This document shows, piece by piece, positions 43,653-51,951 of a DNA stretch of 54,676 bases. The notes under the pieces are model-generated. The model searched no databases, had not been told where the DNA came from, and saw only the letters and a program-made list of their open reading frames with translations. Numbering within the stretch: the first letter of the stretch is position 1; each line of letters starts with the position of its first letter. The translations under genes were made by a program, and so were the position numbers. This stretch comes from Oscillospiraceae bacterium (GTDB lineage Bacteria > Bacillota > Clostridia > Oscillospirales > Ruminococcaceae). Location: positions 1 through 54,676 of the forward strand of contig JAGBCL010000049.1 of the NCBI GenBank assembly GCA_018110825.1, in the 5' to 3' direction.

Positions 43653-44648
43653 CATATTCTTGATTTCACCGAGAAGCTCAGCAAAGCCGTTGAGGTCAGC
43701 GATACACTTGTCAACAACTTCCTTGGTATTCATAACTTCTTCGTTCATACCCTGTGAGTAATCACCGATATGCTGCATTGTCTTTTCAATCTTATCAGCG
43801 GATACCTTACTTGTTTCAGCAAGATTACGAACTTCCTGAGCGATTACGCCGAAGCCTTTACCGCTTTCCTTGGCTCTTGAAGCTTCGATGGAAGCGTTGA
43901 AGCCGAGAATCTTTGTATTGAGTGCGATATCCTGAATAACCTTGACTGTGCCCTTTGTGGAAGCAACTTCAGCAGCAGTATCTTCAGCAATCTTGTTTAC
44001 GCTTTCGAAAGTCTTGGCAAGAGTGTTGATACGCTTAACTGTGCCCTCAACAATTTCCTCAGCCTCGGCAACCTTTGCAGCCATGCCTCTGTTGATTGAA
44101 GCAAGACCTGTGTTGGACTGGTTAGCCATATAGTTGCTGTAAGCAGTCTGGGAAAGAACCTTTGCAATTGTGCAGAGGAAATCAGCAGCAAGGTCAATCT
44201 GCTTCTTTTCAACAATCTTGACCTTTCTGAGTGCTCTTATGTATTCATCAGGGTCGATGTCGAGCTCCTTTGCAATCTTGCGGAACTCATTTTCATCAGG
44301 CTTTTCAGTAAGAACCTGTCCGCCGATGAAGGAACCGATGAACTGACCGTTTACCATAATAGGAGCAGCAAAGTCAACGAGACCTGCATGGCAGAAATAA
44401 GCTGCAGCACAGCCTGTACGCATAGTCTGCTCGCCGCCTGACTTGTCACAGCTTTCGCATCTTGCGCAGCCGAGGCGGGACTTTCTTGTATAGTTCATGC
44501 AGAAATCGGTAAAGTTGCTGCCTTCTGTAACAGCGTTGCCGTCAGCGTCTGTTGTAAGTGCAGCCATACCTGTAAGGTTAGCGAAGCTGTCCTGGATTTC
44601 CTGGAGAGTCGCAACATCTATCAAATCAGTAAGTCTAATATCAGCCAT
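43644..44648 (-). CDS. Soluble chemoreceptor-like protein with PocR sensory domain
   Basis: 334 residues, no membrane helix. The N-terminal PocR domain (about 6-165) has the Cys set C50, C61, C64, C67 and C80, C86 suited to metal or ligand binding. The C-terminal methyl-accepting signalling hairpin has its tip near 243-280 (NASIEASRAKESGKGFGVIA). It would sense a cytoplasmic metabolite and signal to CheA. ATG 44648 follows GGAG. Promoter at 44713-44741. Confidence 0.88.
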   Translation of the reverse strand: MADIRLTDLIDVATLQEIQDSFANLTGMAALTTDADGNAVTEGSNFTDFCMNYTRKSRLGCARCESCDKSGGEQTMRTGCAAAYFCHAGLVDFAAPIMVNGQFIGSFIGGQVLTEKPDENEFRKIAKELDIDPDEYIRALRKVKIVEKKQIDLAADFLCTIAKVLSQTAYSNYMANQSNTGLASINRGMAAKVAEAEEIVEGTVKRINTLAKTFESVNKIAEDTAAEVASTKGTVKVIQDIALNTKILGFNASIEASRAKESGKGFGVIAQEVRNLAETSKVSADKIEKTMQHIGDYSQGMNEEVMNTKEVVDKCIADLNGFAELLGEIKNMSE

Positions 44649-44712
44649 AATAATAACTCCATTCTCCATATACGGAAAAATTGGTATAGTACACCCATAC
44701 CTTTGTACTATT

Positions 44713-44741
44713 AGGATACACTATTTGCTATGATTTGTCAA
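44713..44741 (-). promoter_or_regulatory. Promoter of the PocR receptor gene
   Basis: Minus-strand TTGACA (44736-44741) and TATCCT (44713-44718), 17-bp spacer. Confidence 0.6.
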
Positions 44742-44815
44742 GAAATTTTACCTTGGCTTAGAAAAATATGTTAAACTTGCACATAAATCAGTACAGTTTA
44801 CTGTGCGGCAAAGCC

Positions 44816-45475
44816 TTATTTTCCGCCCAATACCGCTTCGGCAAGCTGCAAAGGCGTATCAAAGACGTACTCCGCACCTGCATTTTCAAGTTCATTTTCT
44901 TCAGCGTAACCGAATTTTACTCCCGCACAATCAACACCGCAGGACTTTGCTCCGATAACATCGTGCTTTCTGTCACCAATCATCAGCACCACGCTCTTGT
45001 CAGGGTTGCCCAGCCTTTTCAGACACTCTTCAATAACTTCGGATTTTGCGTTGCGTACGCCGCTTAATTCCGCACCCGTTACAACCTCGAAATACTTAGC
45101 AAGGTCAAAATGTTCAAGAATACGGCATGCGTAAATTTCAGGCTTTGAGGTTGCAACAGCAAGACGCTTTCCGCCGTTTTTCAGCAGCTCCAAAGCTTCG
45201 GGAATCCCATCATAAACACGGTTTTCGAAAATTCCCTTTACAGGGTAACGCTCACGATAAGCCGCAACCGCCTTCACAGCATCCTCACGGCTCAATCCGT
45301 AAAAATCCATAAACGAGTCAATCAGCGGCGGACCGATAAATCGGAGCAGCTTTCTTCTGTCAGGCTCAGTAATGCCCAGCGAATTGAGAGCATGCTCCGC
45401 ACAATTGACAATTCCCTCCGCCGAGTCGGTAAGCGTACCGTCAAGGTCGAAAAGGAGAATATCGTAGTTCTTCAT
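44816..45475 (-). CDS. HAD-family phosphatase (phosphoglycolate phosphatase-like)
   Basis: 219 residues. Motif I FDLDGTLTDS (nucleophile D10, acid/base D12), motif II VATSKPE, and motif IV MIGDRKHDVIGA are present, so the enzyme should be active. Substrate unknown. AAGGAAGG precedes ATG 45475. Immediately upstream lies a family-2 element whose end carries TATAAT on the gene's strand. Confidence 0.88.
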   Translation of the reverse strand: MKNYDILLFDLDGTLTDSAEGIVNCAEHALNSLGITEPDRRKLLRFIGPPLIDSFMDFYGLSREDAVKAVAAYRERYPVKGIFENRVYDGIPEALELLKNGGKRLAVATSKPEIYACRILEHFDLAKYFEVVTGAELSGVRNAKSEVIEECLKRLGNPDKSVVLMIGDRKHDVIGAKSCGVDCAGVKFGYAEENELENAGAEYVFDTPLQLAEAVLGGK

Positions 45476-45492
45476 AGTAACCTTCCTTTGGT

Positions 45493-46025
45493 AAATTATA
45501 ATTTAGCGTACGATTTGTTGCAGAGTTAGCAACGCGGCATTAAAAGTTTCGTCCACCTTTTCAAAGGTGGTAGGGGTCAAGGGGGCAACGCCCCATTGTC
45601 GCCGCTCGCAAGCGGCGAAATTCCCCTTGCCGTCAAAAACGGAGAAAGGGGTGAGGAAACCGACAGGTTTCCGAGGGGAAGCGACCAAGAACGCTTCCCC
45701 TTGTATAGCTTACGAAAAAATTATTTCTTCAAAACGTTCCAGTGGAACGTTTTGAACGTACTTTATCTTTATAGCCCTACAAAAGCAGCAACTTCGTTGC
45801 TGTTAGGGATTTTCTCTCTTGCAGAAAATCCCTCTTTCGCAACACTGTTGCGAAATTCACCCTTTAGATGCGCTTCTCGGGCAGCGCCTGCGGGCGCAAG
45901 TAAGCGTTTCGCCCTCTGCGGAGGGCGACTTAGGGACGCTGTCCCTAAGTACCCTGCCAAAGGGGACACAGTCCCCTTTGGAAACCCATGAATTTGCTTA
46001 TCAACTGCTCGCTAAATTATAATTT
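45493..46025. repeat. Family-2 hairpin-array element, copy B
   Basis: 533 bp between the HAD and mfd genes. Ends are AAATTATAATTT; the left 38 bp match the right end of copy A (inverted) at 36 of 38 positions. Hairpins correspond to copy A but with paired changes, e.g. AAAACGTTCC/GGAACGTTTT (45731-45753) and AGGGAC/GTCCCT. The right end overlaps mfd and includes its TAA stop. Confidence 0.8.
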
Positions 46026-49000
46026 GTTTTCCCTCATAACCTTAATAACTTCCTGCATCAGCTCGACAGGCTTCTCGCCCTTCATCTTCACGGCGATGTA
46101 CGGCTTGTCACCTGCTCCGTTGACCGTGACACGGTTTCTGAAAGCCGTAGTCAAAGCATTTATCTGCGACATTTCCGCCATTTTCAGATAGAAATACATT
46201 ATGCCGCCCTTTTGCGAAATCTCTGTAATTGTCAAATCGCTTGCCATATTTCGAACAAGCGCAACATTGATAAGCCCCTGAATTGCCTTAGGCGGGTCAC
46301 CGTAACGGTCAATCAGCTCATCAAGCAAATCCATACTGTCCTCATCTGTGCGGACAGCCGCAATCTTGCGGTACATATCAAGTCTGCCTGCAAGGCTCTC
46401 GATATAGTTTTCAGGAATGTGTGCTTCAACCTGAATGTCAATCAGACAATCCTCAGGCTTCGGCGGCGGCATCTCACCCTTTTCCTCGGCAATAGCCTCG
46501 CCCAAAAGCTGTAAATACATATCGTAACCAACCGCCTCCATATGTCCGTGCTGCTTGCCGCCGAGAATTGAACCTGCTCCACGGATTTCCAGGTCACGCA
46601 GGGCAATTCTGAAACCGCTGCCGAACTGCGTAAACTCACGGATTGCATCGAGTCTGCGTGTTGCGATTTCGGTAAGGGACTTGCCCCGTCTGAATGTGAA
46701 GTAGGCAAAGGCACGTCGGTTTGAACGTCCAACACGTCCACGGAGCTGATACAATTGCGACAGACCGAGATTGTCAGCGTCCTCAATGATAAGCGTGTTC
46801 ACGTTAGGCACGTCAACGCCCGTTTCGATAAGCGTTGTACACACAAGAATATCAATTTCGTGCTCAATAAGCTGACGCCAGATTTCTGACAGCTTTTCCT
46901 CACCAATCTGACCGTGAGCAATACCAATCCTCGCATCGGGAACAAGCTCCTGAATTTTCGACGCACACAAATCAATGCTGTCGATACGATTGTGGATATA
47001 GTAAACCTGACCGCCTCGGCGGAGCTCCTTGGTAATCGCCTGTGCAATTACCCCCATATTATGCTCAATAACATAAGTCTGCACTGGGTGACGGTCGATA
47101 GGCGGCTCCTCGATAACGCTCATATCACGGATACCGCTCATCGCCATATTCAGCGTACGGGGAATAGGTGTTGCAGAAAGGGTCAGCACGTCAACCCCTG
47201 CAAAGGCTTCCTTGAAGCGCTCCTTGTGGGCAACACCGAAACGCTGTTCCTCGTCGATGATTACCAGACCGAGATTGAGGAATTTTACGTCCTTCTGAAC
47301 AAGTCTGTGCGTGCCGATAATCATATCAATTTCGCCCCGCTTCAGCTGACGGAGGATTTCCTCCTGCTGTTTCGGAGTACGGAAACGTGACAGCAGTTCA
47401 ATCTTCATCGGGAAATGCTCAAAGCGTTTCAGTGCCGTCTGATAGTGCTGCCACGCAAGAACAGTTGTCGGTGCAAGAATTGCACACTGCCTGCTGTCCT
47501 CCATGCACTTGAATGCCGCACGGAAAGCAACCTCGGTTTTACCGAAGCCAACGTCGCCGCAGAGAAGTCTGTCCATAGGGATAGGCTTCTGCATATCCTC
47601 CTTGATTTCCTGAATGGAGCGAAGCTGGTCATCGGTTTCGGAGTAGGGGAAACGTGCCTCGAAGTCGTGCTGCCAGTCGTCGTCCTCGGAGAAAGCAAAG
47701 CCCTGCGTCTGACTTCTCTTTGCGTAAAGCTTGATAAGCTCGTCAGCCATATCTTTTACAGCCTTTTTAACACGGCTTCTTGTTTTCTGCCACTCCATTG
47801 AGGAAAGCTTGTTAAGCTTAACCGAGCCGTTGTCCCTCGGACCGATATATTTCGACACCATATCAAGCTGGTTTACAGGCACATACAACACGTCTGTACC
47901 TGCATACTGAATGGTGATATAATCCTTTGTAATGCCCTCCATTTCAAGCTTGCGTATGCCAACAAACTTGCCGATACCGTGCAATGCGTGTACCACAAGG
48001 TCGCCCTGCACAATGTCGGAAAGGGACTTGATTTCCTCGCCCTTTTTGGCTTTCTTGAACTTCTTTTTTGAGTTTGCCGCCCTCGCCTGCGTGATAAGCA
48101 CCGTCTTTATGTCGGGGTAATCGTAACCTGAGCTTACACAGCCCGTTGTCAGCAGGACGTGTCCCTTTGCAAGTGCGGATTGCTCCGTCATTATTGAGCA
48201 GGAAATCCCCTCGTCCTGCAAGTCCTTTGCAATAATCGGCAGGGTCTTTTCCGAGCCTGCCATAACAATTGCGGAGTAACCGTTTCCGCAGTAGGACTGC
48301 AAATCCTCGATAAGCTGTCGGATTTCGCCGCCCCAGGGTGCTGTCTGATTTGCAGTAGCGGAAATAAGCTTCTTGAAACGCAAATCCGCACCACGGAGAA
48401 ACGTGTCAAAATGAAGCAAAGAGAAATGGCAAGCCTTTGAGTAAATCTCCCCGAAATCCAGCAGGTAGCCCTCCATACCCTTGCAGAGCTCACCTGTTTC
48501 AAGGAGCATTTTCAAGTCCTCGGCATGATGCTTCATAACGCTTGCGGACTTTTCAAGGCAGTTTGCGTACTCGCAGAAAATTACGGGACTTGCCCCGTCG
48601 AGGTAGTCGAAAATAGTCTCCGTCTTTTCGTAAGCAAAGGGCAGATACTTGTCAATGTTGCCAAGCTCAACGCCTGTATTCACACGGTCAATGTCCTTTG
48701 CCAAAGCGTTGCGGACAATCTCGGTACGCTTGCCCCTTGCCGCTGACGAAAGCTTTTCGATAACCGATTTGAGATGGTCAGCATCATCAAAAAGCGTTTC
48801 CATTGCAGGGGAAATCTCAACGCTGTCGAGAAGCTTCTCGTTGCGGCGCTGTGTTTCGATATCAAAGTTTGCGATTGAGTCAATCTCGTCGCCCCAAAGC
48901 TCAATACGTACAGGCTGTGCACTTCCCACGGGGAAAACGTCTGCAATTGCACCACGCACTGCAAACTGACTTACGCCCTCCACCTTATCGCAGCGTGTAT

Positions 49001-49481
49001 AGCCTGCCGCAATCAGCCGACGTGTAAAGTCCTCAAGCTTTACCTCGCCGCCGCTTTCAAGGGTAATCGTCCTTGATTTCAGCACCTCGCAGGGCAGGGT
49101 AGCCTGCATGACAGCCTCTGCAGAAGCACAGACAAAAATTTTCTCTCCACGTGCAAGTCTGCTCAGTACACCAAGACGTGCGTGCTCATATTCACGGGAC
49201 ACGGTTTCCACGGCTGTGAAAGTGAAATCTTTTGCAGGATAGGTATACGCGCAAACCTCGCCGCACATTGCATTCAAATCCTCAGCAAGCTTTGAAGCCG
49301 CCGCTTCCGTGTCAAAAATCATCAGCACGAGTGCGTCCGTAAGCAAGCCGAGAGCAAACTGTGCCTTGTGAATTGCCGAAACGCCCGAAACGGAAACGGG
49401 TGTGTGCCCGAATTTCACCGCTTCAAGCATATCACGGTACGGCGTAAAATTTTCTATTGCAGATTTAAAGATAGTTGACAT
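46017..49481 (-). CDS. mfd: Transcription-repair coupling factor
   Basis: 1154 residues, full length. UvrB-homology N-terminus, then the RNA polymerase-interacting domain, then RecG-like helicase with Walker A GDVGFGKTEVAFRAAF and Walker B IDEEQRFGV, and a C-terminal TRCF domain. It removes stalled RNA polymerase and recruits UvrA. The last two codons and stop (AAA TTA TAA) lie in the end of a repeat element. AGAGGT precedes ATG. It follows pth, as in other Firmicutes. Confidence 0.97.
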   Translation of the reverse strand: MSTIFKSAIENFTPYRDMLEAVKFGHTPVSVSGVSAIHKAQFALGLLTDALVLMIFDTEAAASKLAEDLNAMCGEVCAYTYPAKDFTFTAVETVSREYEHARLGVLSRLARGEKIFVCASAEAVMQATLPCEVLKSRTITLESGGEVKLEDFTRRLIAAGYTRCDKVEGVSQFAVRGAIADVFPVGSAQPVRIELWGDEIDSIANFDIETQRRNEKLLDSVEISPAMETLFDDADHLKSVIEKLSSAARGKRTEIVRNALAKDIDRVNTGVELGNIDKYLPFAYEKTETIFDYLDGASPVIFCEYANCLEKSASVMKHHAEDLKMLLETGELCKGMEGYLLDFGEIYSKACHFSLLHFDTFLRGADLRFKKLISATANQTAPWGGEIRQLIEDLQSYCGNGYSAIVMAGSEKTLPIIAKDLQDEGISCSIMTEQSALAKGHVLLTTGCVSSGYDYPDIKTVLITQARAANSKKKFKKAKKGEEIKSLSDIVQGDLVVHALHGIGKFVGIRKLEMEGITKDYITIQYAGTDVLYVPVNQLDMVSKYIGPRDNGSVKLNKLSSMEWQKTRSRVKKAVKDMADELIKLYAKRSQTQGFAFSEDDDWQHDFEARFPYSETDDQLRSIQEIKEDMQKPIPMDRLLCGDVGFGKTEVAFRAAFKCMEDSRQCAILAPTTVLAWQHYQTALKRFEHFPMKIELLSRFRTPKQQEEILRQLKRGEIDMIIGTHRLVQKDVKFLNLGLVIIDEEQRFGVAHKERFKEAFAGVDVLTLSATPIPRTLNMAMSGIRDMSVIEEPPIDRHPVQTYVIEHNMGVIAQAITKELRRGGQVYYIHNRIDSIDLCASKIQELVPDARIGIAHGQIGEEKLSEIWRQLIEHEIDILVCTTLIETGVDVPNVNTLIIEDADNLGLSQLYQLRGRVGRSNRRAFAYFTFRRGKSLTEIATRRLDAIREFTQFGSGFRIALRDLEIRGAGSILGGKQHGHMEAVGYDMYLQLLGEAIAEEKGEMPPPKPEDCLIDIQVEAHIPENYIESLAGRLDMYRKIAAVRTDEDSMDLLDELIDRYGDPPKAIQGLINVALVRNMASDLTITEISQKGGIMYFYLKMAEMSQINALTTAFRNRVTVNGAGDKPYIAVKMKGEKPVELMQEVIKVMRENKL

Positions 49482-49500
49482 AAAATACCTCTGTTCAAAT

Positions 49501-49585
49501 TTGAAATTGGGAATGTGGAAAGTGGAATTGAAAAAACTGACCGTGTGTAATTAATTCCTAATTTCACTTTCCTAATTCCAAATTC
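49501..49585. repeat. Family-1 palindromic repeat, copy d
   Basis: About 85 bp between mfd and pth with GGAATGTGGAAAGTGGAATT and CTAATTTCACTTTCCTAATT arms; it abuts the pth stop codon. Confidence 0.7.
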
Positions 49586-50215
49586 TTAACTATTATACAA
49601 GTTCATCGCCTCGTCGGTCTTGCCCTTTACCATAAGCTCAACCGAAGCAACAGCCTTGTCTGTGCCCTCGTTCATCTTTTCCATTTCTTCCTTTGTAAAA
49701 TGGGACAGCACCCAGTCAGCAAGGTTGTAATCCTTGTGCGGCTTCTTGCCGACGCCGATTTTCACGCGTGGGAAGTTGTCAAATCCCGTAAGATAAATAA
49801 TGGACTTGATACCATTGTGACCGCCGTCCGAGCCTTTGCGGCGGATGCGGATAAAGGACGGCTCAAGGCTGATATCGTCATAGCAGACAATAACCTTTTC
49901 GGCAGGAATCTTGTAGAAATTCATCGCCTCAACAACCGCCTCGCCGCTGTTGTTCATAAAGGTTGTAGGCTTCATCAGCAGGCAGGGCACACCGTTCACC
50001 ACAGCGTCAGCCGTGTTGGACTTGAAGCGGAGTTTTTTTATCTGCACGCCGCACTTTTCCGCAAGCTTGTCAATAGCCATAAATCCCGCATTGTGACGTG
50101 TACCGTCATATTTTTCGCCTATGTTGCCCAAGCCGACAATGAGATACTCAGGCTTTGCACCGACAGGCGCTTCCTTTTCCTTGCTAATCTGATTGAAAAT
50201 ATCGAAAATGCTCAT
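49586..50215 (-). CDS. pth: Peptidyl-tRNA hydrolase
   Basis: 209 residues. It frees tRNA from prematurely released peptidyl-tRNA. The core begins at EYLIVGLGNIGEKYDGTRHN, with the catalytic His, after an N-terminal extension of about 20 residues not found in most homologues. ATG 50215 with AAAGGA upstream is used; longer frames run into the repeat. Confidence 0.96.
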   Translation of the reverse strand: MSIFDIFNQISKEKEAPVGAKPEYLIVGLGNIGEKYDGTRHNAGFMAIDKLAEKCGVQIKKLRFKSNTADAVVNGVPCLLMKPTTFMNNSGEAVVEAMNFYKIPAEKVIVCYDDISLEPSFIRIRRKGSDGGHNGIKSIIYLTGFDNFPRVKIGVGKKPHKDYNLADWVLSHFTKEEMEKMNEGTDKAVASVELMVKGKTDEAMNLYNS

Positions 50216-50910
50216 TTTATTGTTCCTTTCAAAAGTTGTAAAACCCCAAAATAACGGGTTTCCAAAGGGTGTGCGCACCCTTTGGTGGGGTCTTTAGGGG
50301 CAACGCCCCTGAATCGCTCGTCGCAACGAGCGAAACACCCCTATCGTTCAAAAACGGAGAAAGGGGTGAGGGAACCGACAGGTTTCCGATGGGGAAAAGA
50401 GTTCCGCTTTGCGGAACTTTCGGACAATGCTTTGCATTGTCTTGGACAATGACCGTCCCTCCTTGTATGGTTTACGCAAAAACCTTCCTCCCAAACGTGC
50501 CAGTGGCACGTTTGGGACATAGTTTACCTTTATCATCAAACAAAAGCAGCAGCTCCGCTGCTGTTAAGGACGCCCTCTCTTGCAGGGCGTCCCTCTTTGC
50601 AACAAGTTGCAAATTCACCCTTGCGGAGCGCTTAAAGCACGCCTGCGGGCGAAGTAAGAATTTCGCTCTCCTGCTCAAAACAAACAAGTTTGTTTGCGAT
50701 TCAGGGGCGTTGCCCCTAAAAACCCCACCAAAGGGGACACCGTCCCCTTTGGAAACCCATTATCTTTTAGGTTACCAAAAAACTACGGCGTTTTGCGAAG
50801 CAAAACCCGTAACCGAAAACTTGTTTTCGGTTTTAAACCACGATAACCCCTAATCCGCACACATAGGGTATGCGGACAAGGGGTGAATTACTATATGTAT
50901 TATATCGGAA
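50216..50910. repeat. Family-2 element copy C and family-3 copy 3 between prs and pth
   Basis: 50255-50760 is the third hairpin array, without AAATTATAATTT but bounded by GGGTTTCCAAAGGG (50256-50269) and CCCTTTGGAAACCC (50745-50758). Stems differ but remain paired: GGACGCCC/GGGCGTCC (50568-50592), CCCAAACGTGCC/GGCACGTTTGGG (50490-50516). 50781-50838 is a family-3 repeat (TACGG.GTTTTGC/GCAAAAC.CCGTA then CCGAAAAC/GTTTTCGG). 50845-50885 is a CCGCATA/TGTGCGG-type hairpin after prs that may be its terminator. Confidence 0.75.
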
Positions 50911-51873
50911 TCAGGTGTTGAAAAGTGGGGAAACAGGCTTGTCAGCGTAAATTCTCTGGATAGCCTGTGCAAATACAGGTGCTACAGGGAGTGTTGTAAT
51001 CTTGTCAATCTGCTTTTCCTTTGGAAGTGCGATTGTGTCGAGAAGTACGAGTTCCTTGATTACGCTGTTCTGAATTCTTTCGATAGCAGGACCTGAAAGT
51101 ACGCCGTGTGTTGCACAAGCGTAAACTTCCTTTGCACCGCCGATTTCGATGATAGCCTTTGCAGCGTTGCAGAGTGTACCTGCTGTGTCAATCATATCAT
51201 CAACGAGAACAACGCTCTTATCTCTTACGTCACCGATAATGTTCATAACCTCACAAACGTTAGCCTTCTGACGGCGCTTGTCAACGATTGCGAATGGTAC
51301 GCCAAGACGCTGAGCAAAGTTTCTTGCTCTTGTTACGGAACCGAGGTCAGGGGATACAACCATTACGTCGTCCTTGTTGTCCTTGAACTTTTCAACGAAG
51401 TATGGCGCAAGAATCGGCACACCGAGGAGGTGGTCAACAGGGATATCAAAGAAGCCCTGAATCTGTGGGCAGTGGAGGTCCATGGAAAGAACTCTGTCTG
51501 CACCTGCTGCTGTGATAAGGTCAGCAACGAGCTTTGCGGAAATCGGGTCTCTTGCCTTAGCCTTTCTGTCCTGACGAGCGTAGCCCATGTAAGGAATAAC
51601 AGCTGTAATTCTACCTGCGGAAGCTCTCTTGAATGCGTCAATCATAATGAGGAGTTCCATAAGGTGGTCATTTACAGGTGAGCTTGTGGACTGAACAACG
51701 AAAACGTCGGAGCCACGAACGGATTCCTGAATGGAAACGGAAACTTCACCGTCAGAGAAGGTTACAACCTCGGACTGACCAACAGGAAGACCAAGGTTCT
51801 GTGCGATTTCAGCAGCTACCTTAGGGTTTGAGTTTGCGGTAAAAATTTTAATATCCTTGCCGTGCAGATTCAT
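50911..51873 (-). CDS. prs: Ribose-phosphate pyrophosphokinase
   Basis: 320 residues. It makes PRPP, the substrate used by the hpt product in this window. ATP/ribose-5-phosphate motifs include SMDLHCPQIQGFFDIPVDHL and the PRPP loop VVLVDDMIDTAGTL. It lies 78 bp after glmU. Ends near 50911 before a long repeat region. Confidence 0.98.
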   Translation of the reverse strand: MNLHGKDIKIFTANSNPKVAAEIAQNLGLPVGQSEVVTFSDGEVSVSIQESVRGSDVFVVQSTSSPVNDHLMELLIMIDAFKRASAGRITAVIPYMGYARQDRKAKARDPISAKLVADLITAAGADRVLSMDLHCPQIQGFFDIPVDHLLGVPILAPYFVEKFKDNKDDVMVVSPDLGSVTRARNFAQRLGVPFAIVDKRRQKANVCEVMNIIGDVRDKSVVLVDDMIDTAGTLCNAAKAIIEIGGAKEVYACATHGVLSGPAIERIQNSVIKELVLLDTIALPKEKQIDKITTLPVAPVFAQAIQRIYADKPVSPLFNT

Positions 51874-51951
51874 TTTAAAAAATCCCCTTTACAAAATTTA
51901 TACTATAGTTATTTTAATTGCAAATTGCATTTGCAAATTATGCCTTGATTA

